From assembly GCA_038247995.1 (NCBI GenBank), contig JBBRUG010000316.1, forward strand, positions 1 through 6,906: a stretch of 6,906 bases of DNA. The letters run 5' to 3'. The DNA is from JBBRUG01 sp038247995 (lineage in GTDB: Bacteria > Chloroflexota > Chloroflexia > Chloroflexales > Chloroflexaceae). The notes below the pieces were generated by a model. That model was not told where the DNA came from, did no database searches, and saw only the letters and a list, made by a program, of their open reading frames with translations. A program made the position numbers and the translations under genes. Positions 1 to 6,370 of this stretch are shown piece by piece. Within the stretch, counting starts at the first letter, position 1, and each line of letters opens with the position of its first letter.

Positions 1-230
1 ATGGCGATCGCCGTCAGGAGTTGGTGCTGATCGGCCAGGCGATGGACGAGGACGACCTGCGCGCCCGCCTCGACGCCTGCCTACTCAGCGCCGCCGAAAT
101 GGCGCTCGGGCCAGCGGTATGGCGCTCCTTCGCCGACCCGTTCGGCGACTGGATGGTTTCCACTGATGCTGAAGATGATGACATAGCTGAAGAAAGAGGG
201 TCAACCGATGAAAGTCGCCTACATTTTTAG
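1..230 (+). CDS. COG0523 (CobW/ZigA-type) metal-chaperone GTPase, C-terminal end only
   Basis: Only the last 75 residues are present; the reading frame is open from base 3, so the gene begins before the window. The fragment corresponds to the end of the CobW C-terminal domain of the YciC/ZigA subfamily. It reads GDRRQELVLIG, then LRARLDACLL, then LGPAVWRSFADPFGDW, and aligns over about 45 residues with the end of the complete GTPase at 1230-2426 (GDCRQELVFIG ... LGPERWALFADPF). The two are therefore tandem paralogues with a few genes between them. Family members are GTP-hydrolysing cytoplasmic metallochaperones, often induced when zinc is scarce. After the conserved DPFGDW the protein carries an extra acidic tail (DAEDDDIAEE) absent from the second copy. 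Its stop lies 23 nt inside the next gene, which suggests translational coupling. The GTPase domain cannot be inspected, so catalytic integrity is unknown. Confidence 0.85.
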   Translation, partial: GDRRQELVLIGQAMDEDDLRARLDACLLSAAEMALGPAVWRSFADPFGDWMVSTDAEDDDIAEERGSTDESRLHF

Positions 231-573
231 TACCTCAGGCCACACTGCCAGTTACAAACTGGGTAAGATGATCTTGCCCCAACTCGAAGCAGGCAACCAC
301 GGCGCAACCGTGGTTGGGCTTTTCTTCTTTGACGACAACACCTATGTGCTCCGCACCGGCGACCCCTTGGGCGAGCGGTTGGCAACGGTCGCCGCCGAAC
401 AAGGTATCTTGCTCATGCTGTGTGATCAATGCGCCCTTGAGCGTGGCCTCGCGGAAGGCGCACCAGGCAACTGCCGTCCGAGCGGAACCGTTGCCGGCGT
501 TCAGGTGGGTTGTTTTCCCGATCTCTACGCCGCCCTCGCAACCAATCCGCCCGATCAGGTGATTACGCTGTAG
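208..573 (+). CDS. DsrE/DsrF-like small protein with CxxC motif
   Basis: A 121-residue protein with the fold signature of the DsrE/DsrF/TusD-like superfamily. It begins with a beta strand and loop (VAYIFSTSGHTASYKLGKM), followed by a strand with an aromatic patch (VVGLFFFDDNTYVL) and a helix-strand unit leading to LLMLCDQCALERGL. DsrE-like proteins are small cytoplasmic proteins; some relay sulfur through a conserved cysteine, while many have no known role. Cysteines here are C72 and C75 (a CxxC), C89 and C102; the first pair sits near where the sulfur-carrying cysteine lies in DsrE/TusD, so either sulfur or thiol chemistry or metal binding is possible. The ATG start is supported by AGAGGG at 195-200, 7 nt upstream. 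The gene overlaps the preceding GTPase by 23 nt and stops 18 nt before the next gene, so it belongs to the same operon. The specific function is not recognised. Confidence 0.75.
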   Translation: MKVAYIFSTSGHTASYKLGKMILPQLEAGNHGATVVGLFFFDDNTYVLRTGDPLGERLATVAAEQGILLMLCDQCALERGLAEGAPGNCRPSGTVAGVQVGCFPDLYAALATNPPDQVITL

Positions 574-591
574 CCGTTGCCCGCTTCACCA

Positions 592-1200
592 ATGATTCAA
601 ACGAACGAACACCCTGTCGCCGCATCAACGTGGCGCTTCCCGGAACGACTCGTCAGTTGGGGCACCCGGCTGCTTACCCAGCAATGCTGGAATTGGGGCT
701 GCGACGTGCGCCGCCCGGAGGGCAACCTGTTACTGGAAGCCGGTTTCACGCGGGTGCGCCCGCCCACAGGCGTCACCGGCAATACGCTCTATGCCCTCCA
801 CCCATCACCTGAGACGCAGATCATCCTCTGGAGCTTCGGGATCTTCTTTGGGCAGGCGGCGTCGGGCGGGCTGTTGCTCAATCGCTTCCGCTTTGCACCG
901 CACTCTATGGATACGCCAACCCTTCCACTGACGATCTGGACTCAGGAGCACCTTCCGCCGCTCCACCGCCCAGCTGCGGCTGATCGCGAACGGTTGGCGC
1001 TGCTGCTCGCTGGTCTGCTGGACTGGATCAGCGCGTATGAATCTACGGTGCTTGCCGAGCAGGGCGTGGCTTACCGCGAGGCCTGCCTGGCCCAGTGGAG
1101 TCGCCGGAAGCTTGGCGTGCCCGCTGCAGAGCTTCCGGCACGTTGGGCGATCCTTCGCGGAGACTGTGCCGACGCACTCGCCGAACGAGCCGCAGCGTGA
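592..1200 (+). CDS. Conserved-looking protein of unknown function (202 aa)
   Basis: I do not recognise this family. The protein is rich in Trp, Arg and Leu. It starts with an aromatic N-terminal region (STWRFPERLVSWGTRLL, then QQCWNWGCDV), has a glycine-rich central stretch (ILWSFGIFFGQAASGGLLLNRFRF, residues about 78-101), a proline-rich linker (LPPLHRPAAADR) and a helical C-terminal half (LALLLAGLLDWISAYE onward). No signal peptide or clear membrane helix is seen; the central stretch is hydrophobic but contains Q, N and R. The ATG at 592 is chosen because it is the first ATG after the upstream stop. A TTG at 577 would add five residues, and neither start has a convincing Shine-Dalgarno site, so coupling to the upstream gene 18 nt away is likely. 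It lies between a DsrE-like protein and a metal-chaperone GTPase and is co-oriented with both, so a role in metal handling is a guess from context only. Confidence 0.7.
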   Translation: MIQTNEHPVAASTWRFPERLVSWGTRLLTQQCWNWGCDVRRPEGNLLLEAGFTRVRPPTGVTGNTLYALHPSPETQIILWSFGIFFGQAASGGLLLNRFRFAPHSMDTPTLPLTIWTQEHLPPLHRPAAADRERLALLLAGLLDWISAYESTVLAEQGVAYREACLAQWSRRKLGVPAAELPARWAILRGDCADALAERAAA

Positions 1201-1229
1201 TCCCTAAAAACCCTCACGGAGCCAACACG

Positions 1230-2426
<1,197 letters not shown>

Positions 2427-2428
2427 CT

Positions 2429-3601
2429 GTGCACGACTGGCTGATCATTGGCGGTGGGATCCACGGCACACACCTGGCGCTGGTGCTGCTAGGCCGGGGC
2501 GGAATTCCACCTGAGCGGCTGCGCATCCTCGATCCGCACGCGATGCTGTTGGCCCGTTGGGAGGCTTGCACTGCCGCTACCGGCATGGCCTACCTGCGTT
2601 CGACGGTCGTGCATCACCTGGCGCTCGATCCGCACGATCTCTGGAACTACGCGAAGCGCCGTGGAATCCAGTCGAACCAGTTTCGCGGCCCCTATCGTCG
2701 TCCGAGCCTGGCCCTCTTTCACGAGCATAGCGCGGCCCAAATCGCCGCCCAGGGCCTGGAACAGGTACATCTTCGCGGGCAAGCAACTGGCCTGCGACCG
2801 GTAAGCGGCGGCTGGTGCGTCGAGACGGACCATGGCAGCCTGACGGCGCGATGCGTACTGTTAGCCCTCAGCGTCGGCGCGCAGCCACGCTGGCCGTTCT
2901 GGGCACAGGCGTTGCGCGCGGTGGGCGGGCCAGTGCGCCACATCTACGCGCCGGCGGTTCCCCATGCGCCGTTGCCGGGCGGCGCGACGGTGGTCATCGG
3001 CGGTGGGATCAGCGCGGCGCAAGTGGCCGTAGCGCTGGCCCACGCAGCGCCGGGGCGCGTAACGCTGCTGATGCGCCATGCGATCCGCGTGGAAGCTTTC
3101 GACAGCCCGGCCGGTTGGGTTGGCCCGCAGGAGCTGCGCAGCTTTCAGGCCGAACCCAGCCCGCTCCGCCGCCGGGCTATGATCGCTGGGGCGCGGCGCC
3201 CCGGCAGCATGCCCCAGGATGTGGCGCGCAGCCTGGAGCAGGCCGTGCAGGCGGGCATGCTCCGCGTGGAGCGCGGCGAGGTGCAACGGGGTGTGTTTCG
3301 GCCTGATGGTGCGGTCGATCTGGAGTTGCCGGGGCGTACCCTGCGCGCCGAGCAGGTGCTGCTCGCCACCGGCTTTGCGCAGCACCGTCCTGGCGGGGCG
3401 TGGCTGGACGCGGCCATCGCCACCCACGCACTGCCGTTGGCTCCCTGCGGCTATCCGCTGACGCCACCTAGCCTCCAATGGGCGCCCGGCTTGTTCGTCA
3501 CCGGCGCACTGGCCGAACTGGAGCTTGGCCCAGTAGCGCGCAACATCGCCGGGGCGCGTCACGCCGGTGAGCGACTGGCGGCGGTGAAAGGCGGGGCGTA
3601 G
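2429..3601 (+). CDS. FAD/NAD(P)-binding oxidoreductase, possibly N-hydroxylating-monooxygenase-like
   Basis: A 390-residue cytoplasmic flavoprotein with two dinucleotide-binding sites. A FAD site lies at the extreme N-terminus (LIIGGGIHGTHLAL, GGGIHG at residues 8-13), and an NAD(P) site lies in the middle (ATVVIGGGISAAQVAVAL, GGGISA at 191-196). A late ATG motif (LLATGF, 311-316) and the C-terminal FAD contact region (GLFVTGALAELELGPVARNI) complete the class-B flavoprotein plan. The stretch LRSTVVHHLALDPHDLW near residues 56-72 recalls the SidA/IucD/PvdA-type monooxygenases and the related FAD-NAD(P)-binding group; the substrate is not evident. The start is a GTG 2 nt after the GTPase stop, with GAGG at 2419-2422 giving a proper ribosome-binding site. 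Tight coupling to a metal-chaperone GTPase suggests a role in metal-limitation physiology, for example chelator synthesis or redox release of metal, but that is inference. It is shorter than typical IucD/PvdA enzymes (about 430-450 aa). Confidence 0.8.
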   Translation: MHDWLIIGGGIHGTHLALVLLGRGGIPPERLRILDPHAMLLARWEACTAATGMAYLRSTVVHHLALDPHDLWNYAKRRGIQSNQFRGPYRRPSLALFHEHSAAQIAAQGLEQVHLRGQATGLRPVSGGWCVETDHGSLTARCVLLALSVGAQPRWPFWAQALRAVGGPVRHIYAPAVPHAPLPGGATVVIGGGISAAQVAVALAHAAPGRVTLLMRHAIRVEAFDSPAGWVGPQELRSFQAEPSPLRRRAMIAGARRPGSMPQDVARSLEQAVQAGMLRVERGEVQRGVFRPDGAVDLELPGRTLRAEQVLLATGFAQHRPGGAWLDAAIATHALPLAPCGYPLTPPSLQWAPGLFVTGALAELELGPVARNIAGARHAGERLAAVKGGA

Positions 3602-3706
3602 CTTTGGGCTACTGCCTCAACCAGCATGCTGCGCCGCTGTGGATGGCGTTCAGGAGCGTCATCGGAGCAGCGCGTGTCGCTGTGTTCTGATCCAGGAGCC
3701 AACATC

Positions 3707-4025
3707 ATGAGTCGTTATCTTGCGCTGCGGCGCGCGATGTTACCGACAACGGTGGTCGATCTCGCTGAGCAGGTGGCTGCGGCGGGCTACAAAGTGACGG
3801 GGCCGCGCCTCGCTGTGCTGAGAGCGATTGCAGCGTGTACGGAAAACACCTTTAGCGTCCATGAACTGGATCTGTACCCGTTGCGGCGCGCTGGAGCGCT
3901 TCGACAATTGCGGGATGCAGCAGGTCATCCAGCGATTAGAACACCAGACCGGGTTTCAGATCACGGCACATTTGGTAGAGTTGTTTGGCCTGTGTCCACG
4001 CTGTGTGCGGGCTGGAGCGCCCTAA
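3707..4025 (+). pseudogene. Fur-family metalloregulator, internally deleted and frameshifted
   Basis: Two ends of one Fur-family repressor are joined with the middle missing. From ATG 3707 (AGGAG at 3694-3698, 8 nt upstream) the first 54 codons give the Fur start: DLAEQVAAAGYKVTGPRLAV, then FSVHEL. At about 3866-3870 the similarity jumps to another frame, where 52 codons read WICTRCGALERFDNC, then HQTGFQITAHLVELFGLCPRC, ending at TAA 4023-4025. This is the Fur C-terminal end with both CxxC zinc sites. By comparison with E. coli Fur, about 50 residues between the helix ending in EDL and the strand HLIC are absent. These include the GLATVYR recognition helix, the wing and the His-rich sensing site. 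Translation from 3707 would stay in the first frame and run as nonsense to 4087. The product cannot bind DNA as a normal Fur protein. A genuine deletion is likelier than a sequencing slip because roughly 150 nt are missing, but an assembly error is not excluded. Confidence 0.85.
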
Positions 4026-4046
4026 ATACCGGGCATACAGCGCTCT

Positions 4047-4075
4047 TTGACAATTTTGTTGATATACTCTATCAT
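4047..4075 (+). promoter_or_regulatory. Near-consensus sigma70-type promoter (TTGACA-N17-TATCAT)
   Basis: The -35 hexamer TTGACA at 4047-4052 is a perfect match, the spacer is the ideal 17 bp (4053-4069), and the -10 hexamer TATCAT at 4070-4075 matches 5 of 6 positions. Transcription would begin near 4082 on the plus strand and run into the cbiX-like gene with a leader of about 120 nt. It is the best promoter-like match I found in the window, and it lies exactly where an operon start is expected. The -10 hexamer and the end of the spacer are covered by the palindrome at 4060-4074. Confidence 0.6.
4060..4074. promoter_or_regulatory. Fur-family operator candidate 1 (TGATA-TACTC-TATCA)
   Basis: A 15-bp palindrome with perfect 5-bp arms, TGATA and TATCA, separated by 5 bp. 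The classical 7-1-7 Fur box is TGATAATNATTATCA, so all ten outer positions match and only the inner positions differ. It overlaps the spacer and five of six bases of the -10 hexamer of the promoter at 4047-4075, a position where bound repressor would exclude RNA polymerase. The same arms and spacing recur at 4204-4218. Whether the bound regulator senses iron, zinc or another metal cannot be told from the site. Confidence 0.55.
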
Positions 4076-4164
4076 TCACGCCATTGACGACCCAGATGTT
4101 CCAGAAATAGTCATCGTGCATTGTGTTGATCGCTAGGCTCATTTGTGGAGTGAGGCTACGCGCG

Positions 4165-4194
4165 TTGATTTCCACACCTGTACTATGGTATAGC
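4165..4194 (+). promoter_or_regulatory. Weaker second promoter candidate (TTGATT-N18-TATAGC)
   Basis: TTGATT at 4165-4170 and TATAGC at 4189-4194 each match 4 of 6 consensus positions with an 18-bp spacer. The predicted start site, near 4201-4203, would coincide with the ATG of the cbiX-like gene and yield a leaderless message. That would explain why this gene has no Shine-Dalgarno sequence while its downstream neighbours all have one. The evidence is weak taken alone. Confidence 0.3.
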
Positions 4195-4202
4195 CTTAAT
4201 AA

Positions 4203-4970
4203 ATGATACAAACTATCAATAGTAACGGGGTTATTCTGCTCAGTCGCGGCGGTTACAGCGCCGCCCCGCGCCGGCAGGTGGAACGACTGACGGAAGTCGT
4301 GCGCGCCAGTGGGCGTTATGCGCTGGTTCTGCCGGCGCTGGTTGATCAGGGTGAGCCGTCGCTGCCCGAGGCGTTGGATACGTGTGCCGAGGCAGGGGCA
4401 ACACGCGTCATCGTGCTGCCGCTCTTTTTTCCTGGCGATGCCAATCTCCAGATCTGGCTGGCGAAGGTTATCCGGCGCTGGCAAGCGGCACAGCCCCAAC
4501 CGGCAATGGCGGTGACGCTGGCTGCCGGCCTGGGCGACCATCCAGCGCTCGCTGCCGCGCTGCTCGCTGCCCTCACCGCAGCAGATGAGGCGGGTGGCGA
4601 TGTCGCCGAATCTCCGCCATCGAATTGGGAGCGCGATCCAGCGGGGTGGAGCGTGTTGCCCGCGCATCAACGTCACTTGCTTACCTGCCGGGGACCGCGC
4701 TGCACGGCGCTTGGCGCCGATGCGTGTTGGCAGCGATTGCGTGACAGCCTGGCGGAACACGGGCTACGCAGCGCAGAGGAGCGCGTGCTCGTCGCCGCTA
4801 CCGGCTGCCTCTACCCGTGTAATCGTGGGCCGGTGCTTGTCGTGTACCCTGCCGGCGTCTGGTATGGCGAGCTGACGCCGGAGTTGATCGACCGGATCGT
4901 CGCCGAGCACCTGGTTAGCGGTACGCCGTTGGAAGCGCAGCGCATCGTGCCTGAGCGCATAGAGGAGTGA
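4203..4970 (+). CDS. CbiX/SirB-like domain fused to a [2Fe-2S] thioredoxin-like ferredoxin
   Basis: A 255-residue two-domain cytoplasmic protein. Residues about 8-125 follow the CbiX/SirB chelatase layout: first strand (GVILLSRGG), the segment EPSLPEALDTCAEAGATRVI, strand VLPLFFPGDAN, then GLGDHPALAAALL. This family inserts cobalt, nickel or iron into sirohydrochlorin. However, the usual first-strand GHGS appears as SRGG (R15), and the His expected after PLF (a GxH-type motif) is replaced around A80-N81, so both metal-binding histidines seem absent. Residues about 155-245 form a ferredoxin of the thioredoxin-like type: C162-x4-C167, then C202-x3-C206 in GCLYPCNRGP, then VVYPAGVWYGELTPE. ATG 4203 is the only possible start near the domain, since TAA lies immediately before it in frame. 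There is no Shine-Dalgarno site, and a Fur-box-like palindrome covers the start codon. It heads the block leading to the Nik-type permeases. Classical cobaltochelatase activity is doubtful; an electron-transfer or metal-release role is inference. Confidence 0.85.
   Translation: MIQTINSNGVILLSRGGYSAAPRRQVERLTEVVRASGRYALVLPALVDQGEPSLPEALDTCAEAGATRVIVLPLFFPGDANLQIWLAKVIRRWQAAQPQPAMAVTLAAGLGDHPALAAALLAALTAADEAGGDVAESPPSNWERDPAGWSVLPAHQRHLLTCRGPRCTALGADACWQRLRDSLAEHGLRSAEERVLVAATGCLYPCNRGPVLVVYPAGVWYGELTPELIDRIVAEHLVSGTPLEAQRIVPERIEE
4204..4218. promoter_or_regulatory. Fur-family operator candidate 2 (TGATA-CAAAC-TATCA) on the start codon
   Basis: A second 15-bp palindrome with the same TGATA/TATCA arms and the same 5-bp spacing as the site at 4060-4074; the centres are 144 bp apart. 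Its first two bases are the TG of the ATG start of the cbiX-like gene. A bound repressor would sit at or just after the predicted start site of the weaker promoter and would block elongation from the stronger one. The inner bases differ from the first copy, so this is not a simple sequence duplication. Confidence 0.5.
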
Positions 4971-4973
4971 CCG

Positions 4974-5189
4974 ATGCAGCAGCCCGACGACCACTACATT
5001 GCCGACGAGTTGGCCGCCTGCGAAACACGCATACGCATGGCCGAGCGCGAACTGGAGTTGCTGGCCCATCTGCCGACAGCGGCCTGGTTTACAGCATTGG
5101 AACGCCTGAATCACGAGCGTAAGCGCCTGAATTGGTTGCAGCGCCCGCGCCGGTTTGGGCACTCGGAACGAGTGGAGGAACGCCGATGA
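4974..5189 (+). CDS. Small helical protein of unknown function (71 aa)
   Basis: Not recognised. The sequence is mostly charged and helix-forming: EIRMAERELELL-type heptads around residues 15-30 (ACETRIRMAERELELLAHLP), then a short turn and a second helix (AAWFTALERLNHERKRLNWL), suggesting a helical hairpin or coiled coil that would associate with a partner. The C-terminal tail is basic (QRPRRFGHSERVEERR). There is no membrane segment, signal peptide or cysteine pair. The ATG at 4974 follows the stop of the cbiX-like gene by 3 nt and has AGAGGAG overlapping the end of that gene, so translation is coupled. Its stop overlaps the start of the next gene as ATGA. Position between a CbiX-ferredoxin fusion and metal/peptide ABC permeases suggests an accessory or assembly role, which is inference from context. 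Confidence 0.75.
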   Translation: MQQPDDHYIADELAACETRIRMAERELELLAHLPTAAWFTALERLNHERKRLNWLQRPRRFGHSERVEERR

Positions 5190-5407
5190 ATCTGCCGACC
5201 ACGTATGCTGAGTGGCGCCACTGCATTACGGTGAGCTGCGCCATCGAACTCACAGCAGCGTATATTGCGCAGCGCCTGCGGGCGCTCCGCGATCCGTCCG
5301 ACCGAATGACCGACCGCTTCACGCAGCTCTACGGCGCCGATCACCTGGCACGGGTAGTGGCCTGGTTTGAGCAGGCTTCCGACGAGTCGCCCACAACGCC
5401 ACAGTAA
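5186..5407 (+). CDS. Small soluble protein of unknown function (73 aa)
   Basis: Not recognised. The 73-residue sequence has two predicted helices with a mix of hydrophobic and charged residues (AEWRHCITVSCAIELTAAYIAQRLRAL and MTDRFTQLYGADHLARVVAWFEQA) and a short polar tail. Two cysteines (C13 and C18) lie at the start of the first helix; they might bind a metal, but nothing shows it. The ATG at 5186 is chosen because it has GGAGG at 5174-5178 and overlaps the previous stop (ATGA at 5186-5189); an upstream in-frame start at 5132 would lie deep in the neighbour. It ends 15 nt before the NikB-type permease. The overlap with the 71-residue protein suggests the two are made in similar amounts and may form a complex. 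Confidence 0.75.
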   Translation: MNLPTTYAEWRHCITVSCAIELTAAYIAQRLRALRDPSDRMTDRFTQLYGADHLARVVAWFEQASDESPTTPQ

Positions 5408-5422
5408 GTAAGGAGTGTGCGC

Positions 5423-6370
5423 ATGGGGCGATATCTTGCCCAGCGGCTCCTGGTCGCTCTACCAACCTTGCTCCTGATCACGTTTGGGGCTTTCCTCCTC
5501 ACCACGGCTGCACGTGGCGATCCGGTGCTGATTCTGCTGGAACAGAGCGATCAGCCCGCGACGCCCGAACTCGTCGCCTTCTATCGTGAGCAACTGGGAC
5601 TGAATGATCCGCTGCCGGTGCGCTATTGGCGCTGGTTAAGCAATGCGGTGCAGGGCGACCTGGGGCGCTCGTTTCTATCGCAGCGGCCCGTCGCGACGAT
5701 GCTGGGCGAGCGGATTGTGCCGACGCTAGTGCTTGGCTTCACCGCGTTTAGCATGTCCACAACCGTTGGCGTTGTTTTCGGGGCAGTGCTGGCCGTCACC
5801 CGGCTCTGGCAGCTTGATCTCGTGACCCGGATCGCGCTCAGTCTTGTCTCCGCGATCCCTTCCTTCTGGCTGGCGATCGGGCTGATCAGCCTGTTCGGCA
5901 CGCAATGGCGGCTGCTGCCGGTCGCCGGATACGGTTCCTGGCAGCACCTGGTCTTACCGACGCTGGCGCTGGCGCTCGGGCCGTTGTTTGTCACGGTGCG
6001 GCTCACCCGCGGCGCGATGATTGATATTTTGCACGAGGATTATGTTCGCACGGCACGCGCCAAGGGGCTTAGTCAGCGCGTGATTGTCTTTCGCCACGTG
6101 CTACGCAATGCGGCGCTTCCGCTGACGACCTTCGTCGGTATGCGCTTTGGCGCACTGCTTACCGGCGCGGCGATTATCGAGTCGATCTTTGCCTGGCCCG
6201 GCATGGGCACCGTGTTTATCACCGCAATCGCCGGGCGCGATCTGCCGGTGATCGGCGGCTATCTGCTGCTGATCGGGCCGCTGATTATTGGCGTCAATCT
6301 GCTGACGGATCTGCTCTGCCGGGCGCTTGATCCCCGGATTGCCTTTACGCATGCGCAAGGAGTCGGCTAG
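5423..6370 (+). CDS. ABC transporter permease, NikB/DppB type
   Basis: A 315-residue inner-membrane permease of the nickel/dipeptide/oligopeptide (Dpp/Opp/Nik) family. It has the usual N-terminal helix (LLVALPTLLLITFGAFLL, residues about 9-26), an extracytoplasmic segment with the family motif REQLGLNDPLPVRYWRWL and GDLGRSF, then five more hydrophobic stretches. The EAA-type loop for ATPase contact is at about 206-235 (DYVRTARAKGL, HVLRNAALP). The C-terminal IESIFAWPGMG is also typical. Such permeases pair with a NikC/DppC partner, two ATPases and a family-5 binding protein to import nickel, peptides, opine-type metallophores or other small solutes. The ATG at 5423 has AGGAG at 5411-5415, 7 nt upstream; a GTG two codons earlier is too close to that site. 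The partner permease overlaps its stop by one base. The metal-themed neighbourhood favours a metal or metal-chelate substrate over peptides, but sequence alone does not decide it. Confidence 0.92.
   Translation: MGRYLAQRLLVALPTLLLITFGAFLLTTAARGDPVLILLEQSDQPATPELVAFYREQLGLNDPLPVRYWRWLSNAVQGDLGRSFLSQRPVATMLGERIVPTLVLGFTAFSMSTTVGVVFGAVLAVTRLWQLDLVTRIALSLVSAIPSFWLAIGLISLFGTQWRLLPVAGYGSWQHLVLPTLALALGPLFVTVRLTRGAMIDILHEDYVRTARAKGLSQRVIVFRHVLRNAALPLTTFVGMRFGALLTGAAIIESIFAWPGMGTVFITAIAGRDLPVIGGYLLLIGPLIIGVNLLTDLLCRALDPRIAFTHAQGVG

Larger units (their letters stand above)
4026..4202. other. AT-richer regulatory intergenic region between the broken fur gene and the cbiX-like gene
   Basis: This 177-bp stretch is clearly less GC-rich than the genes on either side. 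It holds one near-consensus promoter, one weaker promoter candidate and one complete Fur-box-like palindrome; a second palindrome begins just after it. An imperfect hairpin (TAGGCTCA 4134-4141 against TGAGGCTA 4151-4158, one mismatch) lacks a following T-run and is not a convincing terminator. No cobalamin riboswitch B12-box or other riboswitch core was recognised. The reverse strand is open across the region but matches no family I know. Confidence 0.6.

Noticed and set aside
1..30. ATG at the first base of the window as a gene start
   Set aside because: That frame stops at 28-30 (TGA); the real coding frame through this region is the one starting at base 3, which carries the GTPase C-terminal motif.
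577..591. TTG at 577 as the start of the unknown 202-aa protein
   Set aside because: No Shine-Dalgarno support and only five extra residues; the ATG at 592 is the more ordinary choice, though neither start is proven.
1095..1229. Upstream extension of the second GTPase to 1095
   Set aside because: It would overlap the preceding gene by over 100 nt and add a 45-residue basic stretch unlike the family; ATG 1230 has a ribosome-binding site and gives the usual N-terminus.
2861..3562. Long minus-strand reading frame opposite the flavoprotein gene
   Set aside because: It is rich in Arg, Ala and His with no domain pattern, and lies entirely antisense to a convincing flavoprotein; it is typical of GC-rich shadow frames.
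3828..4025. Programmed ribosomal frameshift to make an intact Fur protein
   Set aside because: Shifting frame would not restore the missing 50 or so codons, including the recognition helix and His-rich site; no slippery sequence is evident at the junction.
4134..4158. Hairpin TAGGCTCA/TGAGGCTA as a rho-independent terminator
   Set aside because: The stem has a central mismatch, a 9-nt loop and no T-run after it.
4082..4202. Cobalamin or other metal riboswitch in the leader of the cbiX-like gene
   Set aside because: No B12-box or recognisable riboswitch core was seen, and the leader is short for a cobalamin riboswitch.
3936..4760. Long minus-strand reading frame spanning the intergenic region and half of the cbiX-like gene
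   Set aside because: Most of it is antisense to a well-supported gene. The part over 4026-4200 looks mildly protein-like, but I could not tie it to any transposase or other family.
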